Of a DNA stretch of 64,000 bases, positions 38,080-48,756 are shown in pieces. Positions within the stretch are counted from its first letter, which is position 1; each line of letters opens with the position of its first letter. The notes beneath the pieces are model-generated. The model was not told where the DNA came from. It made no database searches and saw only the letters and a program-made list of their open reading frames with translations. Position numbers and translations under genes: made by a program. This DNA is from an uncultured Acidimicrobiaceae bacterium (GTDB taxonomy: Bacteria > Actinomycetota > Acidimicrobiia > Acidimicrobiales > RAAP-2): assembly GCA_903873395.1 (NCBI GenBank), contig CAIQOJ010000087.1, positions 37,147-101,146 of the forward strand. The letters run 5' to 3'.

Positions 38080-40080
38080 TCACCGCTCGGCCACCAATGC
38101 CGACCCACGTGCTTCATCGATGCCCTGTGCGATCTCCTGGTCTTCAGCGCTTGCTTCGACCACAGGCGAAGGGTCCTGGGCAACCAGTCCATCGACCATG
38201 GACAACCATTTCGCATCTTCTGTCGGAGGACGCATCGGACACCATGGCTCGAGTCTGCTCAGGTTCGGGTTGTAATACGGGTCGCCAGCCCGCAGAACGT
38301 CGCTCCAGCGCCGGAGGAACTCCTGATAGTCCTGGTAGTAGCCGGACAGCCCCCGACTGATCGACTCGTAGTGCGTGAGTCGGGCATGCGGCGTAAAGAC
38401 GTTGCGGTAGCCCGCTTGGGTCACGCGGATGCAGAAGTCGACGTCGTTGAACCCCACGGCAAAAGCTTCGTCGAATCCCCCTACCTCCTCGAAGACGGCA
38501 CGACGCACCAGCAGACACGCGGCGGTAACCGCGCTGTAGGAGCGAACGACCCGGTCCCACGAGAAGTAGCCGTGGTGGTCATCGGGCATACCGATGAAGA
38601 TGTGGCTGGCCACTCCCCCGAGTCCGAGGACTACACCCGCGTGCTGGAGGCTGCCGTCGGGGTAGACGAGCCGTGCTCCCACTGCGCCGACGTCGGGATC
38701 TTGGGCGCGCTCCACCATGGCTCCCAGCCACCCCTCCGACGTGGCCTCGATGTCGTTGTTGAGGAAGAGCAGCATGTCCGATGTGCAGGTCGCGGCCGCA
38801 GCATCGTTGATCGCCGCCCAGTTGAACGGACCCGGAAACTCGAGCAATCGCGTCCGGGGACGATCGGCCAGCATGCGTCGCAGTGCCCGCGTCTCTGGAT
38901 CCGTACTTCCATTGTCGACCAGCACCACTTCGGTGATCGGGTGCCCGGAAGAGCGCTCGATGGACTCCAGACAGGTCACCGTGAGGGCAGCCTGGTCGCG
39001 GAAGGGAATGATCACGCTGATCGTCGGCGAACCTTGGATCCGGTGACGCACGTGGTAGGCACCGGGAAAGGGGCCCGTCTCCACATGCGCTTCCCACCCT
39101 CGCCGAGATACGGCGTCCTCGACGACGCGACGGCTGGCGTCATGAGCCCACGGCTTGGCATCGCTGGCACCGGCCGCCGAGCCAGCGACCACCCGCCAGT
39201 GGTAGAGGATCTTCGGGATGTGCACGATGCGCCGTGCCTGCTCGGTGGCTCGCAGCATCACGTCGAAGTCTTGACTCCCGTCGAACTCTGATCGGAAGCC
39301 GCCGATGCGATCGAGCACCTCCTTGCGGATCACGGTCAGATGCCCGAGGTAGGGGTAGGACATCAGGAGCTCAGGGTCCCAGTCGGGCTTGAGGTGGGGA
39401 AGGAATGGCCGCCCGAGCTCATCGAATTTGTCCTCGTCGGTGTAGACCACGTCAACGTCGTCGTGGCCGGCGACGGCCAGCGCCACCTCAGCCAAGGCGT
39501 TCGGGTCGAGCTCGTCATCGTGATCGAGCAGTACGACAAACTCGCCCGTGGCCCCGGCCAGGGCTCGATTGGTGGCTTTGGAGATTCCTCCGTTGCTCTC
39601 GAGAGCCATGACGTGGATCCGGGGGTCTGATGCAGCCACCTCGGCCATAGCTGCCGTCAGGTCAGGGTCGCCTGATCCGTCGTCGCACAATCGGAGTTCC
39701 CAATCCTGGTAGCGCTGAGCCACTACTGAAGCCACGCAGGCCCGGAAATACCAGAGCGATGGACGATAGACCGGCACGACGATGCTGAGAAGAGGTCCCT
39801 TCGTGGGCAGCGCAGCGTCGTCGGCCACCGTCTCTTGGGGGTGATCGTGGCGCCACTGCTCTCGAAGATGAATCCAGTGCCAGTAGTTAGGTGGATGCGC
39901 TGCGGCGTTCAAGCCCCACGGATGTCCCTCTGACCCGTCGTCCTCGGGCTCGAGGGCGACAGCCAGGCGGGTGGCCATGACATCCAATGCTGCCGAAAGA
40001 CGCGCACTCTCGTCTGTCTGGCCACTATCTGAGCGACCGAGTCCTTCAGGGGCATCTCCGGTCATGAGCAGGCCATCCAC
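38080..40080 (-). CDS. Two-domain family 2 glycosyltransferase
   Basis: Two GT-A modules: LLSIVVPVYRPSLWYFRACVASVVAQRYQDWELRLCDDGSGDP and ISVIIPFRDQAALTVTCLESIERSSGHPITEVVLVDNGSTDPETR. Confidence 0.93.
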   Translation of the reverse strand: MDGLLMTGDAPEGLGRSDSGQTDESARLSAALDVMATRLAVALEPEDDGSEGHPWGLNAAAHPPNYWHWIHLREQWRHDHPQETVADDAALPTKGPLLSIVVPVYRPSLWYFRACVASVVAQRYQDWELRLCDDGSGDPDLTAAMAEVAASDPRIHVMALESNGGISKATNRALAGATGEFVVLLDHDDELDPNALAEVALAVAGHDDVDVVYTDEDKFDELGRPFLPHLKPDWDPELLMSYPYLGHLTVIRKEVLDRIGGFRSEFDGSQDFDVMLRATEQARRIVHIPKILYHWRVVAGSAAGASDAKPWAHDASRRVVEDAVSRRGWEAHVETGPFPGAYHVRHRIQGSPTISVIIPFRDQAALTVTCLESIERSSGHPITEVVLVDNGSTDPETRALRRMLADRPRTRLLEFPGPFNWAAINDAAAATCTSDMLLFLNNDIEATSEGWLGAMVERAQDPDVGAVGARLVYPDGSLQHAGVVLGLGGVASHIFIGMPDDHHGYFSWDRVVRSYSAVTAACLLVRRAVFEEVGGFDEAFAVGFNDVDFCIRVTQAGYRNVFTPHARLTHYESISRGLSGYYQDYQEFLRRWSDVLRAGDPYYNPNLSRLEPWCPMRPPTEDAKWLSMVDGLVAQDPSPVVEASAEDQEIAQGIDEARGSALVAER

Positions 40081-40264
40081 AGATGTTTGAGGGCGCCTTC
40101 ATGCGTCGTCATCGGGTTCCGCCGCAGAAAGACCACGTTTCCGAAAGTAGCAGTCGCCGCGACGCAGGCGGGGCACGACGGGACCACTACGGCCGAGACG
40201 GCCAGTTAGTCGCCCCAGGGCCTCCCGAAGCCGTCCGGCCTGTCCAGGTACACTCTGGCCGACC

Positions 40265-40354
40265 CAGGTCGTGAAGAGGCAGGTCGTGGAGAGGCAGGGC
40301 GTGGATAGGCAGGGCGTGGAGAGGCAAGGCGTGGAGAAGCAAGGCGTGGCACCA
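40265..40354. repeat. 15-nt tandem repeat x6 at the start of a coding region
   Basis: caggtcgtgaagagg/caggtcgtggagagg/cagggcgtggatagg/cagggcgtggagagg/caaggcgtggagaag/caaggcgtggcacca. Confidence 0.95.
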
Positions 40355-40876
40355 CCAGCGATCGATCCTGAGGAACTCCTCGAACAACTCAAGAGTCAAC
40401 ACCGTGTGCTGCGTTGGGAGCCTCTGGCGCCAGAGCAGTTGAGCAGCGGTCGCGAACAGGCGAGGGCGGGAGTCAACCTCGAATACCTCCACCATCACTG
40501 GCAGCTGCCCATCACCTTCACCCCAACGCCAGCACCGGGTATCCGTGGCCGACTGCGCAATCGGTTGGGCGCCTTGGTCTTTCGGACCTTGACGCCCTAT
40601 CTGACAGCCGAACAGGAACTCCTGGTCAACATGGTGCGGGCCACCGACGCCCTCGAGAAGCGTTGTGACGAGTTGACCGATCGCATCGACACCTTGCGCA
40701 ACGAAGTCATGCGCCGCCAGGTGGCCGAAGCCAAGAACCAGGCCGAGTTGGCCGCATGGCTTACCTTGGACCGTCCATCCGAACTGCCGATCGACGCAGA
40801 GCCTTCGCCATCTGCCTCCGACTCCGCGAACACCACATCGGCCGGCACGACTTCCGATGCCGCCAACGGCGGGTGA
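40271..40876 (+). CDS. Protein with N-terminal pentapeptide VERQG repeats, coiled-coil region; glycosyltransferase-linked
   Basis: (V-x-R-Q-x)n N-terminus then IDPEELLEQLKSQHRVLRWEPLAPEQLSSG...VNMVRATDALEKRCDELTDRIDTLRNEVMRRQ; start codon ambiguous among six in-frame GTGs; GTGA overlap with next gene. Confidence 0.75.
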   Translation: MKRQVVERQGVDRQGVERQGVEKQGVAPPAIDPEELLEQLKSQHRVLRWEPLAPEQLSSGREQARAGVNLEYLHHHWQLPITFTPTPAPGIRGRLRNRLGALVFRTLTPYLTAEQELLVNMVRATDALEKRCDELTDRIDTLRNEVMRRQVAEAKNQAELAAWLTLDRPSELPIDAEPSPSASDSANTTSAGTTSDAANGG

Positions 40877-42162
40877 CCAACTCGATTGACGCCAACCGGG
40901 ACCAGGACTCCGCGGCATTCGCTATCCCCCTGTCCTCGGCATCGGCGACCGGTCCCACCGTGGTCGTGTTGGCCACGCAGTGGGAGACCTCGAGCGAGGC
41001 CGGCTGGATCACCCGTCAGGTAGCTGGAGCACTCGCCTGCCTCGGGACCGTCCACGTCGTGACCCCTGGCGGCGGGATCGCCTCCGTGCGGACCGACGGA
41101 GTCTTCACCGTGCATCACCTTGGTGGCCTCCTCCGCCCGCAGGCTCTCGTGGAAGGCAACGTCGTTGCTGATGCCCTGGCGGCAGTCGACCGAGCGGCAC
41201 GTGAACAGAGTGCGCTCACAGGACCGATGCGGCCCGAAACCACACTGCTCGATCGAGGACTCACCGAGGCGTGGAGTCCGGCAAGCGGCGTGCTCGACGA
41301 TCTACGGCCCGACCTCATCGTGCTGGCCGACCACCGGAACCTCGGAGCATTGGCGGCAATCCAACGTCATTCGCCCACGGCCCCCGTCGCTCTAGTGGCT
41401 CTTGATGACGGCCGCGGCCACCTCGAACTCGCCGAGTTCGCGCCCGTCCTTGATCGAGCCGATGCCGTCTTGGCCATCACCGAGGCCGAGCGGCTTCGAC
41501 TCGAGGCCAGAATGGCCGCCAGAGGGATGTCGGCACCCGTCACCCGGATCGGCGCTCCGATGGTTGCCAACTCCAGCGCCCGGAGCGAACCCAATACCTG
41601 GGTTGGAGACTCCGACTACCTCTTCGTCTTGACCGACACATCGTCCGAGGACGCCAGCGTGCAGACCGAGCTTGCCCGGCTGCTCACACTGCGATTCTGT
41701 GACCGCCCGGTCGGCATCGCCCACACGGACGGATTCTTCGCCTGGCACGAAGGTCGGTTCAACGACGGCTGGGCCATCGAGCGTTCCAGTGACCGAGCCC
41801 GTCTGATGGCATGGGCACGAGTGACCATCGACCTACGCCACGCCTCATTATTCGGACGTGACGTCGTCGAGTCCCTCCTCTTCGGAACCCCGGTGGTCGT
41901 TCCCCACGACAGTCAGGCCCGACAACATGCCCATCTCGGAGGTGGCGGTTTGTGGTTTGAAGGCCCTGCTGATCTCACCTGGGCCACCGAAGCGCTGCTC
42001 GATCCCGCACTGAGCGAACAGCTGTCCCGTCAGGGCAAGGCCTACGCCGAAGAGCTGTTCGGATCCACGGACCGATTCATCGATCGGGTCATCGAGGCCT
42101 GTCAACTGGACGTCTCCGACCTGCCCGAGGTCGTCCGAAGCCCATCAGCTGCCCAAGCCTGA
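40873..42162 (+). CDS. Glycosyltransferase (GT-B-like)
   Basis: VTNSIDANRD...TVVVLATQWETSSEAGWITRQVAGALACLGTVHVVTPGGG...FGRDVVESLLFGTPVVVPHDSQARQHAHLGGGGLWFEG. Confidence 0.8.
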   Translation: MTNSIDANRDQDSAAFAIPLSSASATGPTVVVLATQWETSSEAGWITRQVAGALACLGTVHVVTPGGGIASVRTDGVFTVHHLGGLLRPQALVEGNVVADALAAVDRAAREQSALTGPMRPETTLLDRGLTEAWSPASGVLDDLRPDLIVLADHRNLGALAAIQRHSPTAPVALVALDDGRGHLELAEFAPVLDRADAVLAITEAERLRLEARMAARGMSAPVTRIGAPMVANSSARSEPNTWVGDSDYLFVLTDTSSEDASVQTELARLLTLRFCDRPVGIAHTDGFFAWHEGRFNDGWAIERSSDRARLMAWARVTIDLRHASLFGRDVVESLLFGTPVVVPHDSQARQHAHLGGGGLWFEGPADLTWATEALLDPALSEQLSRQGKAYAEELFGSTDRFIDRVIEACQLDVSDLPEVVRSPSAAQA

Positions 42163-42192
42163 CCACACCGTCACCACCGCCTTGGGCGGAAA

Positions 42193-43152
42193 TCATGCCA
42201 GTTGCGAGGCAATCAGGCCGTCGAGGATGTCGGCCTCGGACACCAGGCACTCCGTGAAGCCCAACGCAGACATCACCCCGTCGAGCACGAGCACTCCTCC
42301 TACGATGACATCTTCACGGCCAGGCACCATCCCGGGTCGGGCGAGCCGCTCGGCCGCAGTGTCGCTGGCCAGGACGTCGCGCCAGCGCCGGACGTGATCC
42401 GCGGTTAGTACGACGTGGTGCACCAGGTCGCGGTCGTAGTCCGTCATCTCGACTTCGAGCGAAGCGATCGTGCTGACCGTCCCGGCCAGCCCCACCAGTC
42501 GACGAGCAGTGACGAACTGCGGGTGAGCCGATATCGCCCGCTCGATCTGAGTGGCCACCTCGGCTGCCGCGGCGGCCAGCTCGGAGGCCGCTGGTGGATC
42601 AGTGGCCAAGAAGCGCTCAGCCATCCGAACGCAGCCCATCTGTAGGGAGACCGCGGTCAGATCCGGGTCGTTGGCATCAGCACCGGCCACCAACTCCGTG
42701 GACCCACCGCCGATGTCGACGACCAGGAAGGGGCCATCGACAGGATCGAGATCGGCCACTGCCCCGGCCAGGGACAGGCGGCCCTCCTCGATGCCCGTCA
42801 ACAGCTCGGGTTCGATTCCCGTGACCCGCCCCGCTGCCGCCAAGAACTCTGCCCCGTTGGCCGCATCACGCGCCGCTGAGGTGGCTGCCAACCGACCACG
42901 TTCGACGCCGAGGCGATCCATGACGGATCGATACTCGGTCAAGACGGCCAACGTCCGCTCGATCGCCTCAGGGGCGAGTCGTCCAGTGGCATCTACGCCC
43001 TGGCCGAGCCTTGTGATCTGCATCAGCCGCTCGATCGGTTGTCCCGATGCGTCAGACACCAAGAGTCGGGTGGAGTTGGTTCCACAGTCGATGGCGGCTA
43101 CTGGCGCCGCTGATGAAGCGACAACGGGTGCGGAGGCGGTGCCCATACCCAC
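42193..43152 (-). CDS. Ppx/GppA phosphatase family protein
   Basis: AAIDCGTNSTRLLVSDASGQPIERLMQITRLGQGVDATGRL...LVVDIGGGSTELVAGAD. Confidence 0.95.
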   Translation of the reverse strand: MGMGTASAPVVASSAAPVAAIDCGTNSTRLLVSDASGQPIERLMQITRLGQGVDATGRLAPEAIERTLAVLTEYRSVMDRLGVERGRLAATSAARDAANGAEFLAAAGRVTGIEPELLTGIEEGRLSLAGAVADLDPVDGPFLVVDIGGGSTELVAGADANDPDLTAVSLQMGCVRMAERFLATDPPAASELAAAAAEVATQIERAISAHPQFVTARRLVGLAGTVSTIASLEVEMTDYDRDLVHHVVLTADHVRRWRDVLASDTAAERLARPGMVPGREDVIVGGVLVLDGVMSALGFTECLVSEADILDGLIASQLA

Positions 43153-43282
43153 GTTGCTACCACGCTGGAGATGCCCTCAAGGCCCCGAGAGAACCTCCGA
43201 GACTGACGGGGCCTCGTGCACGTCCCAGACTGGGCGTGTTGGACCTAGCACCACAGGACACACCGGTGATGTCCGGTGATGG

Positions 43283-43812
43283 TCAGGCCGGATGCAACCC
43301 GATCTGTGCCGCCGTCCACGCACCGATGGGATCATCGGCGCCAGTCAGCCACCACGCCAGATGAGCGTGCAGACACTTCGCACCCTCTCGAGTGCCGCCG
43401 ACTCCGCCCGTTGGCGTGGGACCTGTCCATGCTGGATCGATCAAGGCATCTCGCTCCGCCGCGTACCGCTGATGTGCCTCAGCCACTGCCTGCGGCGAGC
43501 AGGCCGCCTCAGCAGCCCGGACGCCTCCTGTGGACTCCAACCGGCTGACTGACTCTCGCAGGAACGGATCGACTAGCCAATAGCGGGTGGGCATTGGCGT
43601 GCCATCGAAGAGAAACGGGGCGTTGGTGATGACCGCTGGCGTGCCATCGGCACTCCTGACGCTGACTTCGAAGGCTCCTGATGGCTCCCGGCCGAGCAGG
43701 CGAGCCACGGCATCGTGGTCGGACTCTGCTGCACCGTTCCCGGCTGCATCGGTCTCGCCTTCCCCGCGGTCACGTCCCCCGGCCGAGCCGGAGTCGCCAC
43801 GATCAGATGGCA

Positions 43813-43816
<4 letters not shown>
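43283..43816 (-). CDS. DUF501 domain protein
   Basis: AVARLLGREPSGAFEVSVRSADGTPAVITNAPFLFDGTPMPTRYWLVDP...GVKCLHAHLAWWLTGADDPIG-like; syntenic with ppx and eno. Confidence 0.92.
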
Positions 43817-45914
<2,098 letters not shown>

Positions 45915-46009
45915 CTAGTGGTGGGCATGACGCTACCACCAGCACCACCGCCCACCAGGGAATTCCTCGAGTCGGAGACTCGTCGAGCGGGTGGAGTCCT
46001 AGGGCGCGA

Positions 46010-47536
46010 TCAGCCGTGATCATCGATGTCGGCACGGAAGTTCCGCGCACGGGCGAGGAGCGCCGTTTCCGGATCCACGCCCAGGGCGCGGGACACACCG
46101 ACCAGATCAAAGAGCAGTGAGCCCACGTCCTCCGCCAGTGCCGCCGATGCACCTTCGCCGTCGGCCACGTCACTTGGCATGCCCTCGACCTCAGATGCCT
46201 GCGGGCCGGCCGCCGTCTCCGCCAAGGCGGCGACGCCTTGGGCAACCCGTGCCGCCTCGTCGGCCAAGGTGGGCAGCACCATGCCGACCGCAGCAGCCTT
46301 GCGCTGGAGTTTGGATGCCAAGGCCAGAGCAGGGAGTGAGGCGGGGATGCCCTCAGTGACCGAGGACCGGCCCTTTTCGGCTCTCTTGATTGCCTCCCAG
46401 TTGGCAGCCACCTCGTCAGCGGTGTCGGCCGTCACGTCACCGAACACATGAGGATGGCGCAGGACCAGCTTGTCGTGGACGCCCCGGGCCACATCGGCCA
46501 AGGTGAACCGCCCCGCCTCGGCAGCCAGGGCTGCGTGGAAGTACACCTGGAAGAGCAGGTCGCCCAGCTCTTCTTCCAGATGGGCCACAGCGTCAAGGGA
46601 CTCGCTACTGTCGCCTTGAAGCGTCGTCACGGCATCGACACTCGTAGCGGCATCGACGCTGGTAGCGGCATCGACACTGGTAACGGCATCGACACTGGTA
46701 ACGGCATCGATGGCCTCGAGTACCTCGTGAGCCTCCTCCAAGAGGTGTCGCCCCAATGACGCATGGGTCTGGCGCTTGTCCCACGGGCATTGCTCCCGCA
46801 AGGTGCGTACAAGTTCGTCCAGGGCCACGAGTTCAGAAGCCACGGGTGCCGCCAAGGCCGGGATCCACAGGGACGTCAGGTGATCCGGCTCAAAGGAGCG
46901 ATCGAGATCTGACCAGTCGACCTGCCAGATCGCCTCGTCATCCAGGCCGAGATGATGCAGGACGGTCACAGGTTCGTCGGGTGGTTCGTCGACCGCGAGT
47001 TTGATCTCGGAGAGCACATCCCTGCTCCAGCACTGAGCAACCAGCAGTGGGCCTCGCTCCCCTGCCGCATCGATGGCGAACCGCTCACCATCGACCAATC
47101 GCAGCCCGGCGGCTACCGGATCGACGCCCAGTCGAGCCAGCGCCAGGTCAAGAAAGGAGACAGCCGGATGCACGGTCAGGACCACGTCGCCGGCCACCAC
47201 AGCCGGGTGCCCAGACAGGAGTACCACCGTGCGCTCGGCCACCGATGGCGATCCGGGCACGACGTAGAGGACTGTGCCGTGCTGATGAGCTTCGGCGATG
47301 AGATCTTCGACGATGCCTTGATAAACCTCGTCAAAGGAGTCAGCCGACTCGTAGCGGTGATCGAACGAGCGTGCCGAAGGTGCCACCGAAGCCGCAGGAT
47401 GGCGACTGGTACGCAGGAGAACGGCCCGAGCCGACCGCATGAGCTCGATGGTCCCGGTCGTCACCAAGTCGGGACCTGATGGACCGAGACCCACGACATC
47501 GATCCGGGCGACCTCGCTCACTGCTTCCTCAGACAT
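46010..47536 (-). CDS. mazG: Tetrapyrrole methylase-like domain fused to MazG nucleotide pyrophosphohydrolase
   Basis: IDVVGLGPSGPDLVTTGTIELMRSA...REQCPWDKRQTHASLGRHLLEEAHEVLEAI...LEEELGDLLFQVYFHAALAAEAGRF. Confidence 0.95.
   Translation of the reverse strand: MSEEAVSEVARIDVVGLGPSGPDLVTTGTIELMRSARAVLLRTSRHPAASVAPSARSFDHRYESADSFDEVYQGIVEDLIAEAHQHGTVLYVVPGSPSVAERTVVLLSGHPAVVAGDVVLTVHPAVSFLDLALARLGVDPVAAGLRLVDGERFAIDAAGERGPLLVAQCWSRDVLSEIKLAVDEPPDEPVTVLHHLGLDDEAIWQVDWSDLDRSFEPDHLTSLWIPALAAPVASELVALDELVRTLREQCPWDKRQTHASLGRHLLEEAHEVLEAIDAVTSVDAVTSVDAATSVDAATSVDAVTTLQGDSSESLDAVAHLEEELGDLLFQVYFHAALAAEAGRFTLADVARGVHDKLVLRHPHVFGDVTADTADEVAANWEAIKRAEKGRSSVTEGIPASLPALALASKLQRKAAAVGMVLPTLADEAARVAQGVAALAETAAGPQASEVEGMPSDVADGEGASAALAEDVGSLLFDLVGVSRALGVDPETALLARARNFRADIDDHG
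46626..46715. repeat. 18-nt tandem repeat x5 in frame within mazG
   Basis: gtcacggcatcgacactc/gtagcggcatcgacgctg/gtagcggcatcgacactg/gtaacggcatcgacactg/gtaacggcatcgatggcc. Confidence 0.95.
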
Positions 47537-47542
47537 GACGGC

Positions 47543-48700
47543 TCAGTTTGGCAACGTCGTTGCAGTTGTGGAGGTGGCTCCGCCCGACGATGCTCCGCCA
47601 CCACTCGATGCTGTTGTGGTCGGGGCGAGGAACTGCTGAGGTGGCGCGGGCGGTGGCACGACTCGCAAGCGACGCCACGTCCCATAGTGGGGATTGATGG
47701 TGATGGTCGTCTTTCGGGAGTAGTCGATGAGATTCCGACTGACCCGCTGCACGTTCGTCGTGCCTCGCACGATCTGGCTGCGGATCAGCGAGGCCACGGT
47801 TGTCACCGGCTGCTCTGAGGTACTCGTGACTTCGTAGACCGCCCAGATGCCACTGGACGTCTTGATCGGCGTGATCGGCTCACCCGGCGTCAACGAGTTC
47901 AGTTGGAGTGCGGACTTGATCCGGCCGGCGGTGAAGGTGCAACCCAACTGGCCACCTTGGGCACCTGTGGTCTTGTCGACCGACGAACTCGCTGCCAGGT
48001 CGGCGAAGGATGCTCCTTTGTGCAGCTTGTTGCTGACGATGTCAGCATCAGCTTGATTGGCAGCAGCGATCACGCTCACGCACACGGTAGTGAACGAGTC
48101 CCGATTGGCCACGTAGTACGCCAGCACAGCCCGGTCGGACAGATCTGCCCCGTGCGTCAAGAGCGAGGCGTCGACGGCCTGAGCATTGACCTGGGCCGAG
48201 CGCACACCAGGCGGCAGTTGGGCCAGAAGTGAGGTCCCGGTCAGTGGCGTACCGGTCGGACCCACGCAGGGTGAACCGCCGTTCTGCCCGGCCGATTGGA
48301 TGTTGGCCTGGATCTCGCCGTCCAGGATCTTGGCGTACTGCTGAGAGGCCGCCGATCGATCGGCCGCCGTCACCGTCGCACCTGCCTGGTCTGCGTAGTC
48401 CACGGCCAGGGCGTTGCCCACCAGGTTGGAAAGGACGGAGCTGGCGAATGCCGTGGCGTATGTCCCCGAACCTCCCGCTCCGACACCTGAGAATCCCAAG
48501 AGTTGGGGGTTCTGCAGCGCCAGCAGACAGCGACCGGCGGTCGACGTGGTCAACGAGTTCATGGTGTCGTTGAGTTGGGACACCGTGACGGTCTGGCTGC
48601 CCACGGTGGCTGCCCGAGGGGCCACCCCGCACGCCGAAACCGATGCTCCGGCAAGGAGAACGGCGACTGCGGCCACCAGGCCGGCGAGGATGCGCTTCAC
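47543..48700 (-). CDS. PpiC/SurA-like peptidyl-prolyl isomerase lipoprotein
   Basis: VKRILAGLVAAVAVLLAGASVSACGVAPRAATVGSQTVTVSQLND lipobox; SNKLHKGASFADLAASSSVDKTTGAQGGQLGC parvulin-like. Confidence 0.85.
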   Translation of the reverse strand: MKRILAGLVAAVAVLLAGASVSACGVAPRAATVGSQTVTVSQLNDTMNSLTTSTAGRCLLALQNPQLLGFSGVGAGGSGTYATAFASSVLSNLVGNALAVDYADQAGATVTAADRSAASQQYAKILDGEIQANIQSAGQNGGSPCVGPTGTPLTGTSLLAQLPPGVRSAQVNAQAVDASLLTHGADLSDRAVLAYYVANRDSFTTVCVSVIAAANQADADIVSNKLHKGASFADLAASSSVDKTTGAQGGQLGCTFTAGRIKSALQLNSLTPGEPITPIKTSSGIWAVYEVTSTSEQPVTTVASLIRSQIVRGTTNVQRVSRNLIDYSRKTTITINPHYGTWRRLRVVPPPAPPQQFLAPTTTASSGGGASSGGATSTTATTLPN

Positions 48701-48756
48701 GGCCGGGATGCTACCGGGTGCTCGAGGCTGGACCTGAGCGCCTCCGTCGCATGTCG

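Noticed and set aside
40187-40918. Minus ORF with LLHALPLHALPIHALPLHDL repeats
   Set aside because: Antisense of the VERQG repeat gene; the plus frame is coupled by GTGA to the next glycosyltransferase and is more plausible.
42151-42187. GCCCAAG...CTTGGGC inverted repeat between convergent genes as a terminator
   Set aside because: Only ~7-bp stem with a >20-nt loop and no T-tract; too weak to call.
46605-46820. Repeat array in mazG as a CRISPR array
   Set aside because: Contiguous 18-nt units without spacers and in frame with a conserved protein; a minisatellite, not CRISPR.
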